NCBI GenBank assembly: GCA_009823505.1 | Contig: VZQC01012261.1 | Location: forward strand, 1,231,819-1,295,818 | Direction of reading: 5' to 3' | DNA: 64,000 bases | Source of the DNA: Rhizomys pruinosus | Taxonomy: Eukaryota > Chordata > Mammalia > Rodentia > Spalacidae | In this document: piece after piece, positions 34,484-48,193 of the stretch | Layout: each line of letters begins with the position of its first letter | Position numbering within the stretch: position 1 is the stretch's first letter | The notes under the pieces: generated by a model | What the model saw: only the letters and a program-made list of their open reading frames with translations | Told to the model about the DNA's origin: nothing | The model's database searches: none | Translations under genes and position numbers: made by a program

Positions 34484-34632
34484 GGGGAGCAGGCATGGTA
34501 ATAGGTGTCTATCTATAATCCTAGCACTAAGGAGACTTAATCATAAAAAATGCAGGTTTGAGAACAGCCTAGGTTATGTGTAAGTTGAAGCCAGACTGAG
34601 CAATATAGCAAGATTCTGTTAAGGAAGAAAGA
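34484..34632 (+). mobile_element. Old B1-like SINE
   Basis: GCAGGCATGGTAATAGGTG, TATAATCCTAGCACTAAGG and AGACTGAGCAATATAGCAAG, followed by a purine-rich tail. Confidence 0.7.
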
Positions 34633-34687
34633 GAAGGAGAATGAGTAGAAAAAGAAAAGGAAGGTATATATAGGAATTTAATTTAAA

Positions 34688-34904
34688 ACATTTTATTATT
34701 TTTATTTATGTGTGTGAGTGTATTGTTTGTATGTGTGTATATGTACCCATGTTATGCGATGCCTGCAGAATCAGAAGAGGGTGTTTGATTCCCTGGAACA
34801 GAAGTCACAGATGGTTGTTAGCCACCAGGAGTGCTGGGATTCGAATCTGGGTCCTCTGCGAGAGCAGCCAGTGCTCTTAACAACTGAGCCATCTCTACAG
34901 CCCT
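34688..34904 (-). mobile_element. B2 SINE
   Basis: An antisense, moderately diverged B2 with GGAATTTAATTT before and GGAATTTAGTTTT after as its target duplication. Confidence 0.93.
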
Positions 34905-34957
34905 GGGAATTTAGTTTTCATTAAAATGTTGCTTTATGACTTAGAGAAACATGATAT

Positions 34958-35459
34958 TTATTTTTATAATGCTTTTATTGATGTTTTGTGTATTTCAGAC
35001 ATCATTTCTCAGTTCAGTTTAGACATATTCCCCTTTCCATTCCCCCACCCCACCCCAGATCGTGCATTCTGCCATAACTGTCCTGCATCTTTGTCTCAGT
35101 CTTTTTTTTATGTTTAGGAATTCACATTTTCCTCCTTTAATTTTATATTACTCTAAAATATGAATACATACTTTCCACTCATATACAGTAATTACACAGT
35201 CTGAAAGTAAGTGGTGGATGGATTCTAGAGCCCATTAAGAGATTTACATTATAACAACATAGTTGCTCTCAGATAAACAGAAATATTATAATGATGTTGT
35301 TCAGCTTGCCTCTCATCTGGGGATTTGGTGTTAGCATCCACAAATGAGGGAGACCATTCACTGCTTGTTTTTCTGGGACTGTGTTACTTCACTTAGCATA
35401 ATGGCTTCGAGTTCCATCCATTTACCTGCAAAGTTCATGATGTCATCTTTCTTTCTTTT
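34958..35459 (-). mobile_element. 5'-truncated L1 (3' UTR and ORF2 end)
   Basis: Read on the minus strand, it starts inside the last ORF2 codons (AAGAAAGATGACATCATGAAC), crosses the 3' UTR and ends in ACATCAATAAAAGCATTATAAAAA at the left, here given as overlapping short pieces ACATCAATAAAAGC and GCATTATAAAAA. It lies head to tail next to a second L1 of the same orientation. Confidence 0.88.
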
Positions 35460-36373
35460 TTTTTGACTTTTGTCTTTTGTTTTGTTTATTTTATTTTTAT
35501 TTTTTATTTTATATTATTCTAAAATATGCATATATACACTCCACACATAAATCAAAATTACAAATTCTGAAATTAATCTATAGGTTCATTCCTAAACACA
35601 GAGAGATTCACATTTTAACAGTAAATTTGTCTGTAGGTATAAAGATGTATAACTTTACATTATTTTTTTTTTTAGAATATGACTACATATCTTCCATCCA
35701 TAATTAAGTGGTAGGACAATTCTAGAGCCCATTTAGAGACTCACATTCGAATAGCACAGTTGCTTTCAGATACAATGAAATATAATAATAAAGTTGCTTA
35801 GTTTGCCTGACAACTAGGGGTTTGGTGTCAGCATCCACAAATGAGGGAAACCATTCCCCCCCTTTTTTTCTGGAACTGTGTTACTTCACTTAGCATAATG
35901 GCTTCCAGTTCCATCCATTTACCAGCAAAGCTCATGATGTCATCTTTCTTTACCACTGCATAGAACTCCATTGTGTAGATGAACCACATTTTTGTTATCC
36001 AGTCATCAGTTGAGGGCCATTTGGGCTGGTTCCAGCTCTTTGCTATTGTGAAGAGAGCTGCAATAAACATAGCCATGCATGTATCTTTGCGGTAGGATGC
36101 GTCTTGTGGGTATATACCCAGGAGTGGTATGGCTGGGTCAGGCGGTAGGCTCATATTGAGTTTTTTAAGGGTTCTCCACACTGCTTTCCACAGTGGTTGT
36201 ACCAGTTAACATTCCCACCAGGAGTGGATGAGTATTCCCCTTTCCCCACAACCTCTCCAGCATTTGGTGTCTTTTGTTTTCTTGATCTTGTCAAGTCTTA
36301 TTGGAGTGAGATGATAACTTAATGTGATTTTAATTTGCATTTCCTTCATTATTAAGGATGTTGAACACTTTTT

Positions 36374-36595
36374 ATTTTATTTTATTTATTTCTTTTATGT
36401 GTATGAGTGTACTGTCTACATGCAGGTCTGTGCACCCCTGTCATGCAGTGCTGCAGATGTCAGAAGAGGGCATCAGATTCCCCTGGAACTGGAGTCAAAG
36501 ATGGTTCTCAGCCACCATGTGGGTGCTGGGGATTGAACCCGGGTCCTCTGCAAGAGCAGTTGGCGCTTTTAACCGCTAGGCCATCTCTCCAGCCC
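36374..36595 (-). mobile_element. B2 SINE nested in L1
   Basis: An antisense B2 between TTGAACACTTTTT and TTGAACATTTTTT, a target duplication made from L1 sequence. Confidence 0.95.
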
Positions 36596-36696
36596 ATTGA
36601 ACATTTTTTAATGTTTCTCAGCCAACTTCACTTCCTTACTGGTGAAGTTTCTGTTCAGCTCTTCGCTCCATCTTTTGAGTAGGTCATTTGTTTTCT

Positions 36697-36899
36697 TCTT
36701 TTTTTTTTTTTTCTTTTTGTTTGTATTGTTTGTGTTTTTTGTTTTTTTTTGGTCTTTTTCGAGACAGGGTCTCCTGTAGCCCCAGCCTGTCCGGAACTCG
36801 CCTCTGTAGACCAAGACGGTCCTTGAATACAAAGATTCCATCTCTGCCTCTGCCTCCCAAGTGCTAGAATCACTAGGCGTGCACCACCACACCCCAGCC
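36697..36899 (-). mobile_element. B1 SINE nested in L1
   Basis: An antisense B1 with a long T-rich tail. It shows many one-base losses compared with other B1 copies here (for example GTCTCCTGTAG). The flanks CTTCTTT and CTTCTTTG are probably the target duplication. Confidence 0.92.
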
Positions 36900-37291
36900 T
36901 TCTTTGTTTTTTAAGTTGCTTATATTTCTGGATATTTATGCTCTGTCAGATGTATATCAGTGGTAAGGTTTCCTCCCACTGCTGTGGTTTTTCTCTTGAG
37001 ATATCCTTGTCAGCTGTTGTCCTTAATTTGCTGTGCAGTTGCTGTTTGATTAAGAAATTCTCTTCCTACACCTATGTCTTATAGTTTGTTGCCTACTTTT
37101 TCTTCTGTCACTTTCAGGGTTTCAGGTATCATGCTGAGATCTTTGATCAACTTGAACCCTGAAGGTGATAGAAAAAAAAAAAAAAATTTTTTTTTTCTAA
37201 AATTGTAATTCAGTTTTGCCAACACCATTTGCTGAAGATGTCTTCTTTCCTCCACTGAGCTTTTTTGGCCCCTTTGTCAAATAGGTGGTGC

Positions 37292-38480
<1,189 letters not shown>

Positions 38481-39505
38481 ATATTTAAACTATATAGTAT
38501 AAAGATATTGAGGGAATTCTCAAATTAGGGAAAATATTTTAGGAGTTGAACGAGGAAGACAACCCAAAATATTGAGATTATACAAGAATGTCACAGGCTG
38601 TTTCATACCACTTTCTCCTGTGGGTTGGCTAATCCCCCCACATACACACACTACCCCATGACACCTGCAATGTCTCAATGCACTACAAGCCCCCAGAATT
38701 CTGCTGTCTCTTAGAAGGAAAGAAGAGCCTTTGTTTGAGCCAGGCAGCCCTTAGCTCCTATCTTACATAATTCAATGGAGCCAAATCTTTCCTCATGCAA
38801 AATATGTATCCCAAGACTTTGTGTAAGGTCTGGACAAACAAGCCAACAACCCAACATTTCTGTAAGTCTCTAAACACACCTCTAGCTGCAATCTACCATT
38901 GGACTTTGATTTTAGTAGTAGCCAAAAGCCACAACTTCATTGCTTTGTTTTAAACCATTAGTAATGCCCTTTATGATTGTTTGTGCTATAAGAATTCATT
39001 TAATATTTATTGTAATAAGCCGCATTTATCCTCTTTTACAGAAGAAACTGAGTGTAGTGAAGTGAAACATTTTATTTAGGATCAGTCAAGCAGTAGACAG
39101 AGCTTTGCACTAAAACCAGCTGGTATCTGCCAGGCTGTGCTCTTACTCACTGAGGTACAGAAGCCTCAGATATATCAGAAATACAGTAATGAGTACAGAG
39201 TATGCATATTGCCTCTGTTGAGATTTTTTTCAAATACAAAGTTTTTGTACAGATGTAAACATCTGGAATGGAAGGTCACCTGAGAAATCCCCTAGTTTTC
39301 CAACCTTTTATTTTGCAAATCTTTACTGAAGATCCTAGCATCTAAATGTCAGCTCTCCTGGTCTTGATTGGAGAACTGGTAGATCCCAAGCCTCCTGATT
39401 TAGTAATATTCTTTCCATCCTCCAGAGCTGCCTCTCTAGCTTTACAGGAGATAATTTATCCTATTGTTAAAATCATAACCACTTAAAAACTTAACTAAGA
39501 CACAT
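38481..39505. other. Unassigned sequence, possible MIR
   Basis: No exon. The stretch at 39035-39175 (AGAAGAAACTGAGTG, GCACTAAAACCAGCTGG) may be an antisense MIR. Confidence 0.35.
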
Positions 39506-39772
39506 GGCTGGGGAGATAACTCAGTCACTAAAGTGTTTGGTACTTCATACAAGCATGAAAACTGGAGTTGGATGCTCAGGACTCAGAAAAATCTGAGCAT
39601 GGTGGTGCATGTTTGTAATCCCAGCTGCTCTGTCTCTGGGGAGACAGAGACAGTGTCTCCCTGGGACTCCCTGGCCAGCTAGTACAGCCTAATTGGTGAG
39701 CTCCAGGCACATGAAGGTCTGTCTCAGCAAACAAGTTGGAGCACACACATTTATAAAGAAAAGCTTACTGAT
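39506..39772 (+). mobile_element. B4 SINE
   Basis: An ID-like head (GGCTGGGGAGATAACTCAG) is followed by a B1-like half (GAGCATGGTGGTGCATGTTTG) and AATTGGTGAGCTCCAGGCAC, the B4 fusion order. Confidence 0.88.
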
Positions 39773-41636
39773 ACATAAGTCACATAACATCTGTACCCTT
39801 CTAAGTGTATGCTTAAGTGGTTTTTGATGTGTTTACAAAATTGTGCAACTGTCACCACTACTTAATTTTAGAACATTTCAGCACTATCAAGGGAAAACTC
39901 CATGCAAGCTTGAGAAAACACTAAGTTGCTTTCTGTCTCTATAAATGTATCTACTCTGAGAATTTCATGTACATAGAGTCATAAGATGGATTCAAATCTT
40001 TCAGTAGATGTTGCTTTAAGATGTTCTTCCTCCCTGCTCCACAAATCATCTCCTGTCCATAGATTTTCCCAGCATGGTTTCAAAACTCCCAGATGTGTTT
40101 TGGTAAATAGAAAGTGTGTCATTTTGTCTGCCCAGTACATCAAAAAGGATCTCACTTGCCGAGCAGGGGATGCACCCATCCCAGCTCCTCAAATAAGCTT
40201 TTGGGATGGTGGGTGCTAAACCCCACAGTGCTTTTAACTTGTTAAGGAACTACCAAATTGTTGTCTAAAATGGCTGCAGCATTTTACATTTTTCTTTTTC
40301 TCTTCCTTCTTTTCTCTTCCTTCTTTTCTTCCTTCCTTCTTTCTTTCCTTCTTTCCATTCTTCCTTCCTTCATTTCTTTCCCTTTCTGCCAGCAATGGGT
40401 TGTTTTTCCATATCCTAATCAATGTTTGTCATCCAGCTTCTTCCTTACAGCCTTCCTGGTATGGCTGTAAAGTGCTATCTCCTGCAGGCTTTATCTGTGT
40501 AACTTAATTAGGAAAGATGTTGAGTATCTCATCTTGTGTATTTGTATGTCTCCTTTAGAGAGAAATGTACATTAAACTCCCCTATTTTTAAGTTGGATTA
40601 TTTGTCTTTGTTAAGCTATAAGCATACTTTATGTTTTTGGATTCTAAAGTCTTATCAGATAAATTACCCATGAATAGTTTCTTTCATTTGATGGGTTGTC
40701 TCCTCATTTTCTTGATAGTGCATTTTAAAGTACATTCTTTAAATGGAGTCCAATTTATCTATATTTCTCTTTATTATTTTACATACCATGTATAAGGGGG
40801 GAAAAGCCCAATTCAGAGTCATGAGGGTCTGTACTTATACTTTTTTTTCTAAGAATTTTATAATTAAACTTACTTTTAGGTCTCCAGCCCATTTTGAATA
40901 AATTTATATACATGATGTCAACTAGGGGTCTAAATTTATTCTTTTACACATGAATGTCCGACTGTCTTACACAGTTTATTGAACTGAATTGTTCTGGCAT
41001 CCTGTCAAAGCATTCATTCCTTTCTTAAAAGAAATGCCAATTATTTATGAATCAAAATGATCGAGTCAATAGTTAGTTGTATTGGTTTCCAAAATAACTG
41101 GACTATAACAATATCTCTATCATTTTATCTATAGAGATAATGAGAGTAGCAATGCCTTATTATAGTATCATTTAAAACACATAATATTTAAAAGACAGAG
41201 GCCTAGATCACATGACTGTCCAATAAAATGCCTGATTTTAAAGCTCTAGTTGAAGCTTTGAGTCTGAATGATCTGTGTTCAAATCTTGTTTATTAGTTAT
41301 TAGTTATATGATCTTGTGGGCACAGAAGTTCATCTGAAAGTTGTGTTACTGTGAAGAGTGAATAAAATATACAACTTTTAGCAAAATTACTTTTATGTTT
41401 ACCCACAAATAAGTGCAAATATTATGTGCTAATTACAAAACAAAATGAGACTTATTTATTCATCTATTCATCCATCCATTCACCCATTCAAGAAAAATTA
41501 ACAAGTGATTTAATAGTTTATTTTACACTAGAGAACATAAATTAGTGAACCAATAAGTCAACAACATACATCATAATATCAAGTAGAATTAAGTATATAT
41601 GAAGAAAAATAAATCAGATCTTAGAGGACCGGAAGT
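39773..41636. other. Unassigned AT-rich sequence
   Basis: No exon. The stretch at 40480-41060 reads like an old L1 ORF2 or 3' part on the minus strand (for example GATGTCAACTAGGGGTC, then CCATTTTGAATAAATTT before it), but too decayed to bound. A possible MIR lies at 41265-41365. Confidence 0.35.
40288..40389. repeat. CT-rich (TTCC)n tract
   Basis: CTTCCTTCTTTTCTC-type pyrimidine repeat. The antisense Lys/Glu-rich frame is a by-product. Confidence 0.92.
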
Positions 41637-41787
41637 AGCCAGGTGTGATGACATGCACACTTTTAACCCTAGCACTCAGGGACAGAGGCAGGTAAATCTT
41701 TGTGAGATCAAGTCCAGCTAGTCTACATAGCAAATTCCAGGCCAGCTGGGGCTACAGGGAGACTTTTCTCAAAAAAGATCAAAAATT
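41637..41787 (+). mobile_element. B1 SINE
   Basis: AGCCAGGTGTGATGAC, TTTAACCCTAGCACTCAGG and CAGCTGGGGCTACAGGGAG. Confidence 0.9.
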
Positions 41788-42934
41788 AAATACAATTTAA
41801 TTTAAAAATAGGAAGCCAGGAATAAATATAGAGTTCTTTTTCAAAAGCTAGTTTGGAAGACTTATCAAGGAAGGTGATCTGTGGAAAGAGATCTAAATGG
41901 AAGGAAGAAATGACCCTCTAGATCAAGAGGTTGAGTGGTCTAGACAAAGAGCACATAGTGAATTGAATAAGGGGCAAACAATGAAACAGGGCCATTGCAG
42001 TAATCAACAGGAGAGAAGAGAGTGGTTTGAACCAGGAATGATGATTGGCATCTAATGGAGTACATTTGGAAAGCATTATCAGGGAGGGGCTTTATGAGGG
42101 AGGGGCTTTCTGGTGGTTGATTGTTGGATGATTCTTCAAGATTTGGTTCGAGAACCAGGTGCGTGATAGTGTCATTTAAAGAGAAACACAAGTCTACAGA
42201 AGAACACATTGGCCAGATGGACACCCAGTTCTCTTTAAGACATTAGGGATCTAGTGGAGAAACAAGGCCATTAACATATGAGTCTGGAATTTTGGTAAGA
42301 TGGTTGCACCACTTGGAGAGTCATTACGTTATATTCCGTGTTTAAAAGCGGATAGATTAGGTTCCTTCAATACATAAGCATGTAGGAAAAAAGAGAGGAG
42401 GTAAGAAGTGAGCCCTGAAGCACTTCTGAATTGGCTCACAGAAATCATGATGGAAAATGAGGTGGCAAGACCAAGACCTTGTCATGATATCCCAGAAGCC
42501 ACAACATCCTAGAAGTCAAGGGAAGAAAGAATTTCAATAAGGAGATACTGATCACAAGTGTCAAAACTTTCTGAAAGTTCTGCAAATATAAAGACCAAAA
42601 GAGGATCACTGGACTGGCAAGATGGAGATCACTCGTAACCTTGACAAATGTAGTTGCCTGACAAAGTGAGTTTGTGACAGACAGGAAGTTGAAGAAATGA
42701 ATACAGTACATAAGTCTTGCTTAGGTGCTCTAGCGCATGCTCATTAACATTAATTTTTTTCCTGTGCAGCCGGTTCATATAGAGGGCAGGCACTGAGAAG
42801 CCTGCCCCTTCAGATCACCACTCTTTAATCTGCCCCACAAGCACAGCCACTTCAATCTATCTGAAGAGAACGTGGTAGTCAAATGGGATGTGGGGGTCAT
42901 TAGCATTATTAAAGCATATAACTTGGAATCCAGT
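41788..42934. other. Unassigned sequence
   Basis: No exon or named repeat recognised. GAGGGAGGGGCTTT occurs twice in tandem at about 42084-42110. Confidence 0.4.
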
Positions 42935-43075
42935 TCAGAGGTAGCACAGTGACTAGACAGAGCTCAAGCACTGGAATCAGACAAGCTTACGTTCAGCAAT
43001 ACTTGTTTGTGTGACCATAAGCAAATCATTATCTAAATACTGGGCATATTTATTTTCTCACATATATTAAGTAGA
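42935..43075 (+). mobile_element. MIR SINE
   Basis: CAGAGGTAGCACAGTGAC, CACTGGAATCAGACAAGC and TGTGTGACCATAAGCAAATC follow the MIR core order. Confidence 0.65.
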
Positions 43076-43194
43076 GATTATGATACCAATCACACACTAT
43101 TGTCAAGATTCTATATAGATAATGAATATCCTGCTCTGGAACAGCTTCTCTCACACAATAGACATACTATAAAGCAGTCATATTCTTCTAATTT

Positions 43195-43517
43195 ATTTAT
43201 TTGTATGTGTAATATATGTATGTGTACATGCTCATGTATCTGTTAGTGCATGTACACATGCATGTGGGGACCAGAGTTTGAAATTACACATCTTCCTCTA
43301 TTACTCTTCACATTATTTTTTGAGACAAGGTCTCTTAAAGAACCTGTATCTCACCAGTTAGGTTAGACCTGCTGGCCAGTAAGAGCCAACTGTCCCTACT
43401 CCCCATCCCCACCCCAACCTTGTGATTACAGAAACTTTCTCCCATGCCCAGCTTTCATATATGATCTGGGGATCCAAATTCGGGTCTTCATGACTCCCTG
43501 AGCCATCTTTCCAGTTC
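43195..43517 (-). mobile_element. B4-like SINE, diverged
   Basis: TTTTTGAGACAAGGTCTCTT, TGCTGGCCAGTAAGAGCC and CCTGAGCCATCTTTCCAG, antisense, after a GT-rich segment. Confidence 0.75.
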
Positions 43518-44868
43518 TAAAACAAGATTGTTTATTATAGACAAATTCCTTGTTTTGTACCAGGATGAATGGGGGAGGGGGGACTACACAAAGAAGGAAG
43601 ACTGGCTTGTGTTTTGCCTGGGAGCTTTCCTGGAAAGGAGATCTGAAGGCTTATTTCTGATAAGGAAAACTATGTGTGAGTGACAGCTGGTTTGTCAAGA
43701 GACTGGCTGAAGGCAGAATATAGGATGCCAAGACCCCCACAGTAAGCATCTTTATGTAACATTTATCTAATTTTGAAAGAAAAATGCATATTATGAAAGT
43801 TATTTCCACTTAATTACAAGGGCTCAGTGCTTCTGTAGATCTGAAGTTTAAAACAGTCACAGTTACCATCTAGAAGAAGCACTTAGTAAATAACATGCAA
43901 GAAAACTCCATAGGCCCTAGGATGCACTTTAGGAATAAATACACTCCAGCTAGGAGCATCAAGCACTGCTGCCAAATACTACTTCCTGGACAGAGTTCAG
44001 AATTCTACAGGGAGAACGTTATGTAGGTTTCCAACTGACATTTTTTCTTTATTATGAGATTTTTAGCCTTTCTTTTTTGGTGTTTAAAATGTCAGTTGCT
44101 TTAATAAAATGATGGTGGTGTTGAATACTTAGCAAAGTTAAAAGGTGTTAAATTCTAGTTTTACTCCAAACTTCCTTTTGAAATTGTTCATTGTCTATGA
44201 AAATCCCACAGACTAGGATCCTTTGTCTTAAAATGTATAGCTTCCAAAGTCTATAAACATTGGTTCACCTAATTATAAAGATATTGCAAGAGTTTCTAAA
44301 TACCATTATTGTTCATAGATGGTGGCTTTGACTTTCCTAGACCAATGTAATTTCTTACTATGTTCTAAATAACAGTCCTTACATTTACATAGAAGTATAA
44401 CTCTCACCACTCATCAAAGAAGCTCCTTTTTATAACAATCACTACAAAGTTCTACAACTGATCAAAATGCAGACAGAAAGTGACCTAGCCCCTTCTGAAA
44501 AACCTACAATACAACCCTTATACCTAAGGCTCAGAGAACATTGCAGAAAAGGGGACAGAAAGGTTGTAAAAGCCAGCGGACCAGATACCTGCTGCTAGAC
44601 AATACATTCTACACATGATAAGAAAGCTGTATACGATGACAAAACTAGTCGACATTGTACTGTGGAGGGGGGAAAGGACAGTGTCCTGCCTCTGTATGAA
44701 GAACAACAGGCAATCACTGGATGCTGAGGTAGGAAGAATTTGCTTGCTTCAGGGACTAGCTCTGTGTTATGTTATATAGTCCTGCATGGTCAGCCTTACA
44801 GCCTTAAACACGTACAGACATAAACACCATTAAATGGACTCAGTTGGACTCAGTGCATTATATATCAT
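43518..44868. other. Unique sequence
   Basis: Nothing recognised. Confidence 0.4.
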
Positions 44869-44940
44869 TATAGATAGATAGATAGATCGATAGATAGATA
44901 GATGATAGATAGATAGATAGATAGATAGATGATAGATAGG
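44869..44940. repeat. (GATA)n microsatellite
   Basis: GATA repeats with GATC and GATGATA interruptions, followed by a GTCT-rich segment. Confidence 0.95.
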
Positions 44941-44989
44941 CATGTCTGTGTTGTGTCTGTGTGTCTCTGTGTCTCTGTGTATCTATGTT

Positions 44990-45118
44990 AAACAAGAATA
45001 AAGAATAGGGCAAGAAGTTGAGAAGGAACAGGGGAGGTATGGGAAGAGTTGAAAGGGGAATGGGGGGGCAAAATGATGTAAATACAGCACTCATGAAAGA
45101 AATTCTCAAAAATAAAGG
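44990..45118 (+). mobile_element. L1 3' end fragment
   Basis: GGGAGGTATGGGAAGAG, AAATGATGTAAATACAGC and GAAATTCTCAAAAATAAAGG match the usual terminal phrases of rodent L1 3' UTRs. Confidence 0.7.
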
Positions 45119-45202
45119 ATGACTTTGCTAGCCAGAGGTCTTTAAAGATGTTCTCCTGTCAGACAGCCAAAGATTCTGTATACATATAAAATGTGAAGTC
45201 TT

Positions 45203-45359
45203 GCTGGGCGTGGTGGTGCACACCTTTAATCCTAGCACTTGGGAGGCAGAGGCAGGCGGATCTTTGTGAGTTCAAGGCCAGCCTGGTCTACAGAGTGAGT
45301 TCTAGGACAGCTGGGGCTACAGGAAGACCCTGTCTCAAAAAGACAAAAAAAAAAAAAAA
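45203..45359 (+). mobile_element. B1 SINE
   Basis: A full B1 with an A15 tail. TGTGAAGTCTT before and AGTGAAGTCTA after are its target duplication. Confidence 0.95.
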
Positions 45360-45776
45360 GTGAAGTCTAATTTATGCAAGTAAATTCAGAGTTGTTTTAA
45401 TTTTAAATCTCAACCTCTGTTGAAAGAGGTAGACCAAATGCTCACATCACATCATACTGAGTATTCCTCCAATTCCGTCTTGCCTCTATGGAAGTATTTG
45501 ATGAATTGAGTGAAGTAGAAAAGTGAGATCCTGGAGGAGATTTCATGTGCTAAATCACACTTCTGTAGTTTTCATTTCAAATTTGTATTCCACAGAACAG
45601 GACTCCAAGAGGACCTAGAGTAAGATCACTGTAGTTTGTGTCAATGAAGATGAGTGTATGTCTGTTCCTTGATACAATATTTTAGAAAGTGTTTTACGCT
45701 GTTTCTTCCCAAGGGTGTTATAGAGTATACACACCAGCCGGATCTTATGTAAATATAAGTAACCAGCATTATAAAA
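45360..45776. other. Unique sequence
   Basis: Nothing recognised between the B1 and the next L1. Confidence 0.4.
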
Positions 45777-46640
45777 GCCTACCACCTGACCCAGCCATAC
45801 CACTCCTGGGTATATACCCACAACAGTCATCCTACTACAGAGATACACGCACAGCCATGTTAATAGCAGCTCTCTTCACAATAGTGAAGAGCTGGAACCA
45901 ACCCAAGTGCCCCTCAACTGACAAGTGGATAGAGAAAATGTGGTACATCTACAAAATGGAGTTCTATGCAGCAGTAAAGAAAGATGACATCATGAACTTT
46001 GCAGGTAAATGGATGGAACTAGAAGCCATTATGCTAAGTGAAGTAACACAGTCCCAGAAAAGCAAACAATGAATGGTTTCCCTCATCTGTGGATGCTAGC
46101 ACCAAGCACCAAGTACCAAGTTGTAAGGCAAACTGAGCAACATCAATGCTATATACCCCTTTCCCTGAAAGCAACTGTGCTCTTATAATGTTAATCCCTT
46201 AACAGGCTCTAGAATTAACCCAATGCTTATTTGTAATCTTGGTATATGGGTGGAGAATATGTAGACATATTTCAGAGTAATATAAATTTAAAAAGGAAAA
46301 TTGTGAATCCTGAAATATGATATGTAAATGACAGTTTGTGTACAGATGATATAAATTTTAGTACAGGTGTGATGTATATGTATGCAGATGTTGAGGCAAT
46401 ACAGATTGGAGGGAACAACAACAGCAGAGGAACTGGGACTGGGAATGGACTGAAATAGTAAAATTTCCCCCAGGACAATAATCCTCTGCTTTGAGAAACT
46501 TTGAAAAGAATCAGAAAAAAGATACAGGATAGGAATTGCAGGGGGCATGAACTCAGGTGGGGTGGGACAAGATGAGTCTAGATTGGAATGAGAAATGATG
46601 TATGAAATGCACAAAACTTCAATAAAAATGAAAAAAAAAC
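45777..46640 (+). mobile_element. 5'-truncated L1 (ORF2 C-terminus and 3' UTR)
   Basis: The open frame carries LPPDPAIPLLGIYP, ALFTIVKSWNQP and KKDDIMNFAGKWMELEAIM and stops early at 46070-46072, some codons before the usual MVSLI ending. The 3' UTR then runs to ACTTCAATAAAAATG and an A tail. The reverse transcriptase is absent, so it is a dead copy. Confidence 0.92.
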
Positions 46641-46961
46641 CTTTTAAAAAAGTATTTGTTCATCATTTATTTTACTGCTGTCGCATTCCTTAACCACAAG
46701 TCTTAATTTCTATTCTACACAGTGTGCTACCAGTTACTATGACAGTAGTTGTAACTTTTGTCTCAAGAACTCAGTTATATTATATACATACTGCTTTATT
46801 GGAGACTTGCTAGCATTAGGGAAGTATACCAACTTCAGTGTTCTGACAGGCCAGAGTTAAATTCTGGTTCTACCATTTAATTTTACGGTCTTCTCTTTGT
46901 TGATAGCATAAGTATAATAATATTAATATTATCTGGTGTTTGGTTGTATTATCTGTTATTA
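46641..46961. other. Unique sequence, possible MIR
   Basis: The stretch at 46825-46930 (CCAGAGTTAAATTCTGG, TTCTACCATTTAATTT) may be a plus-strand MIR; otherwise nothing. Confidence 0.35.
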
Positions 46962-47118
46962 TTATTTTTTTTTTTTGTCTTTTTGAGACAGGGTCTCCTT
47001 GTAGTCCCAGCTGTCCTGGAACTCACTCTGTAGACCAGGCTGGCCTTGAACTCGCAAAGATCCACCTGCCTCTGCCTCCCAAGTGCTAGGATTAAAGGCG
47101 TGCGCCACCACGCCCGGC
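46962..47118 (-). mobile_element. B1 SINE
   Basis: A full antisense B1 between near-perfect copies of TATTATCTGTTATTAT (46946-46961 and from 47120). Confidence 0.96.
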
Positions 47119-47136
47119 AATATTATCTGTTATTAT

Positions 47137-48188
47137 AAGAATTAAACGAGATGCTATATTTGTTCATCTATCAAGCATTTGTCATTAAGCTTACCAAAAT
47201 ACAGAGCAAAGATCCTGGTGTGTTGAATACTTAATCACAATTGTGATCACTTTAACTTTCATTTTGTGTCTTGATATAAGGAACTGGCCCTCTGCCACAG
47301 TGCTTTTTGCTAAAGTCCCTATCTGGAAAACATGTCTGAACATTTTCCCCATGCCTATGACACCAAGGGCTGAAATTCTACCACTGGTGCCTGTACTGTA
47401 AGGAGTAGCAGTTGTTACCCCCATGTCTGCTTTGTCTTCTGTCCTTGGGATAGCCTTCCTTTGATACTGCAAGCCTTGGAATTGATGCCACTGTCTATAC
47501 ACATGGGTGTCAGTGCAGATCTTACTTATCCTTCAGACTGAGTGGAGCCTGCCATACTTTATAATTCGGTTTGGCTCACCTCATTCCCTAAAACTGGATC
47601 CCTCATCAGATGCCGCCCCCCCCACCAGATTCTTCATAACACCACACCAGATTCTGCCACATCTTACTCTCAGGATTGATCCACTGATGGCAAGGATAAC
47701 TTAGCAGTTACAGGCAGCTTGGGCCACAGCTACATGTATGATGGAGATTCCTGGAAGAAGACTAGAACACATAAGAATAGTATTTAGAATATCATCATAA
47801 AAAAGACAGACATGGGCTCAGAAGAAGTTGAAGAGTACTTCAGGAGTGGTGTGGAAGAGCCTGGGAAAAAACAGAATGAGTTGTAATGACAGGCAACAAT
47901 GAAAAGTTTCAAATGAGATGAAGTAGTTATGAATTCAGCCACACAACAAAGGTTTGATGATTGCTCCAGAGAAAGAAGGTGTGGAGTACTGTCTTGACAC
48001 TACTCCTTGTTACTGATAGTATTATTCTGGCCATTTCTACTCTCTCAATGCCAGTTTCATTACTAATATATTATAGAAAAAGAGTGGAATTTTGCTACAT
48101 GCCAACTGAAAGCTATCAGCTTGGGGCTGTGTGCAAGTCCCCTGGAAAATGGAGTTTAGACAAGTAGGTTGTTGATGCTCTTCAGAAG
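47137..48188. other. Unique sequence
   Basis: No exon recognised. A 68-codon frame at 47961-48167 has a hydrophobic middle but no splice or homology support. Confidence 0.4.
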
Positions 48189-48193
48189 AGGTG

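Larger units (their letters stand above)
35460..37291 (-). mobile_element. L1 3' half (ORF2 C-terminus and 3' UTR), minus strand
   Basis: An A/T-rich 3' UTR (35460-35830) precedes the ORF2 C-terminus (open frame 36181-35828). The frame shows LPPDPAIPLLGIYP, ALFTIAKSWNQP and KKDDIMSFAGKWMELEAIM. Further ORF2 sequence up to 37291 is broken by frameshifts, a B2 (36374-36595), a B1 (36697-36899) and an A/T palindrome (37169-37199). At 37291 the L1 continues inverted on the plus strand. Confidence 0.9.

Noticed and set aside
40234..40422. Lys/Glu-rich minus-strand frame
   Set aside because: It is the reverse of a CT-rich microsatellite.
47961..48167. 68-codon frame with a hydrophobic stretch
   Set aside because: No signal-peptide cleavage context, promoter, splice site or family resemblance; probably chance.
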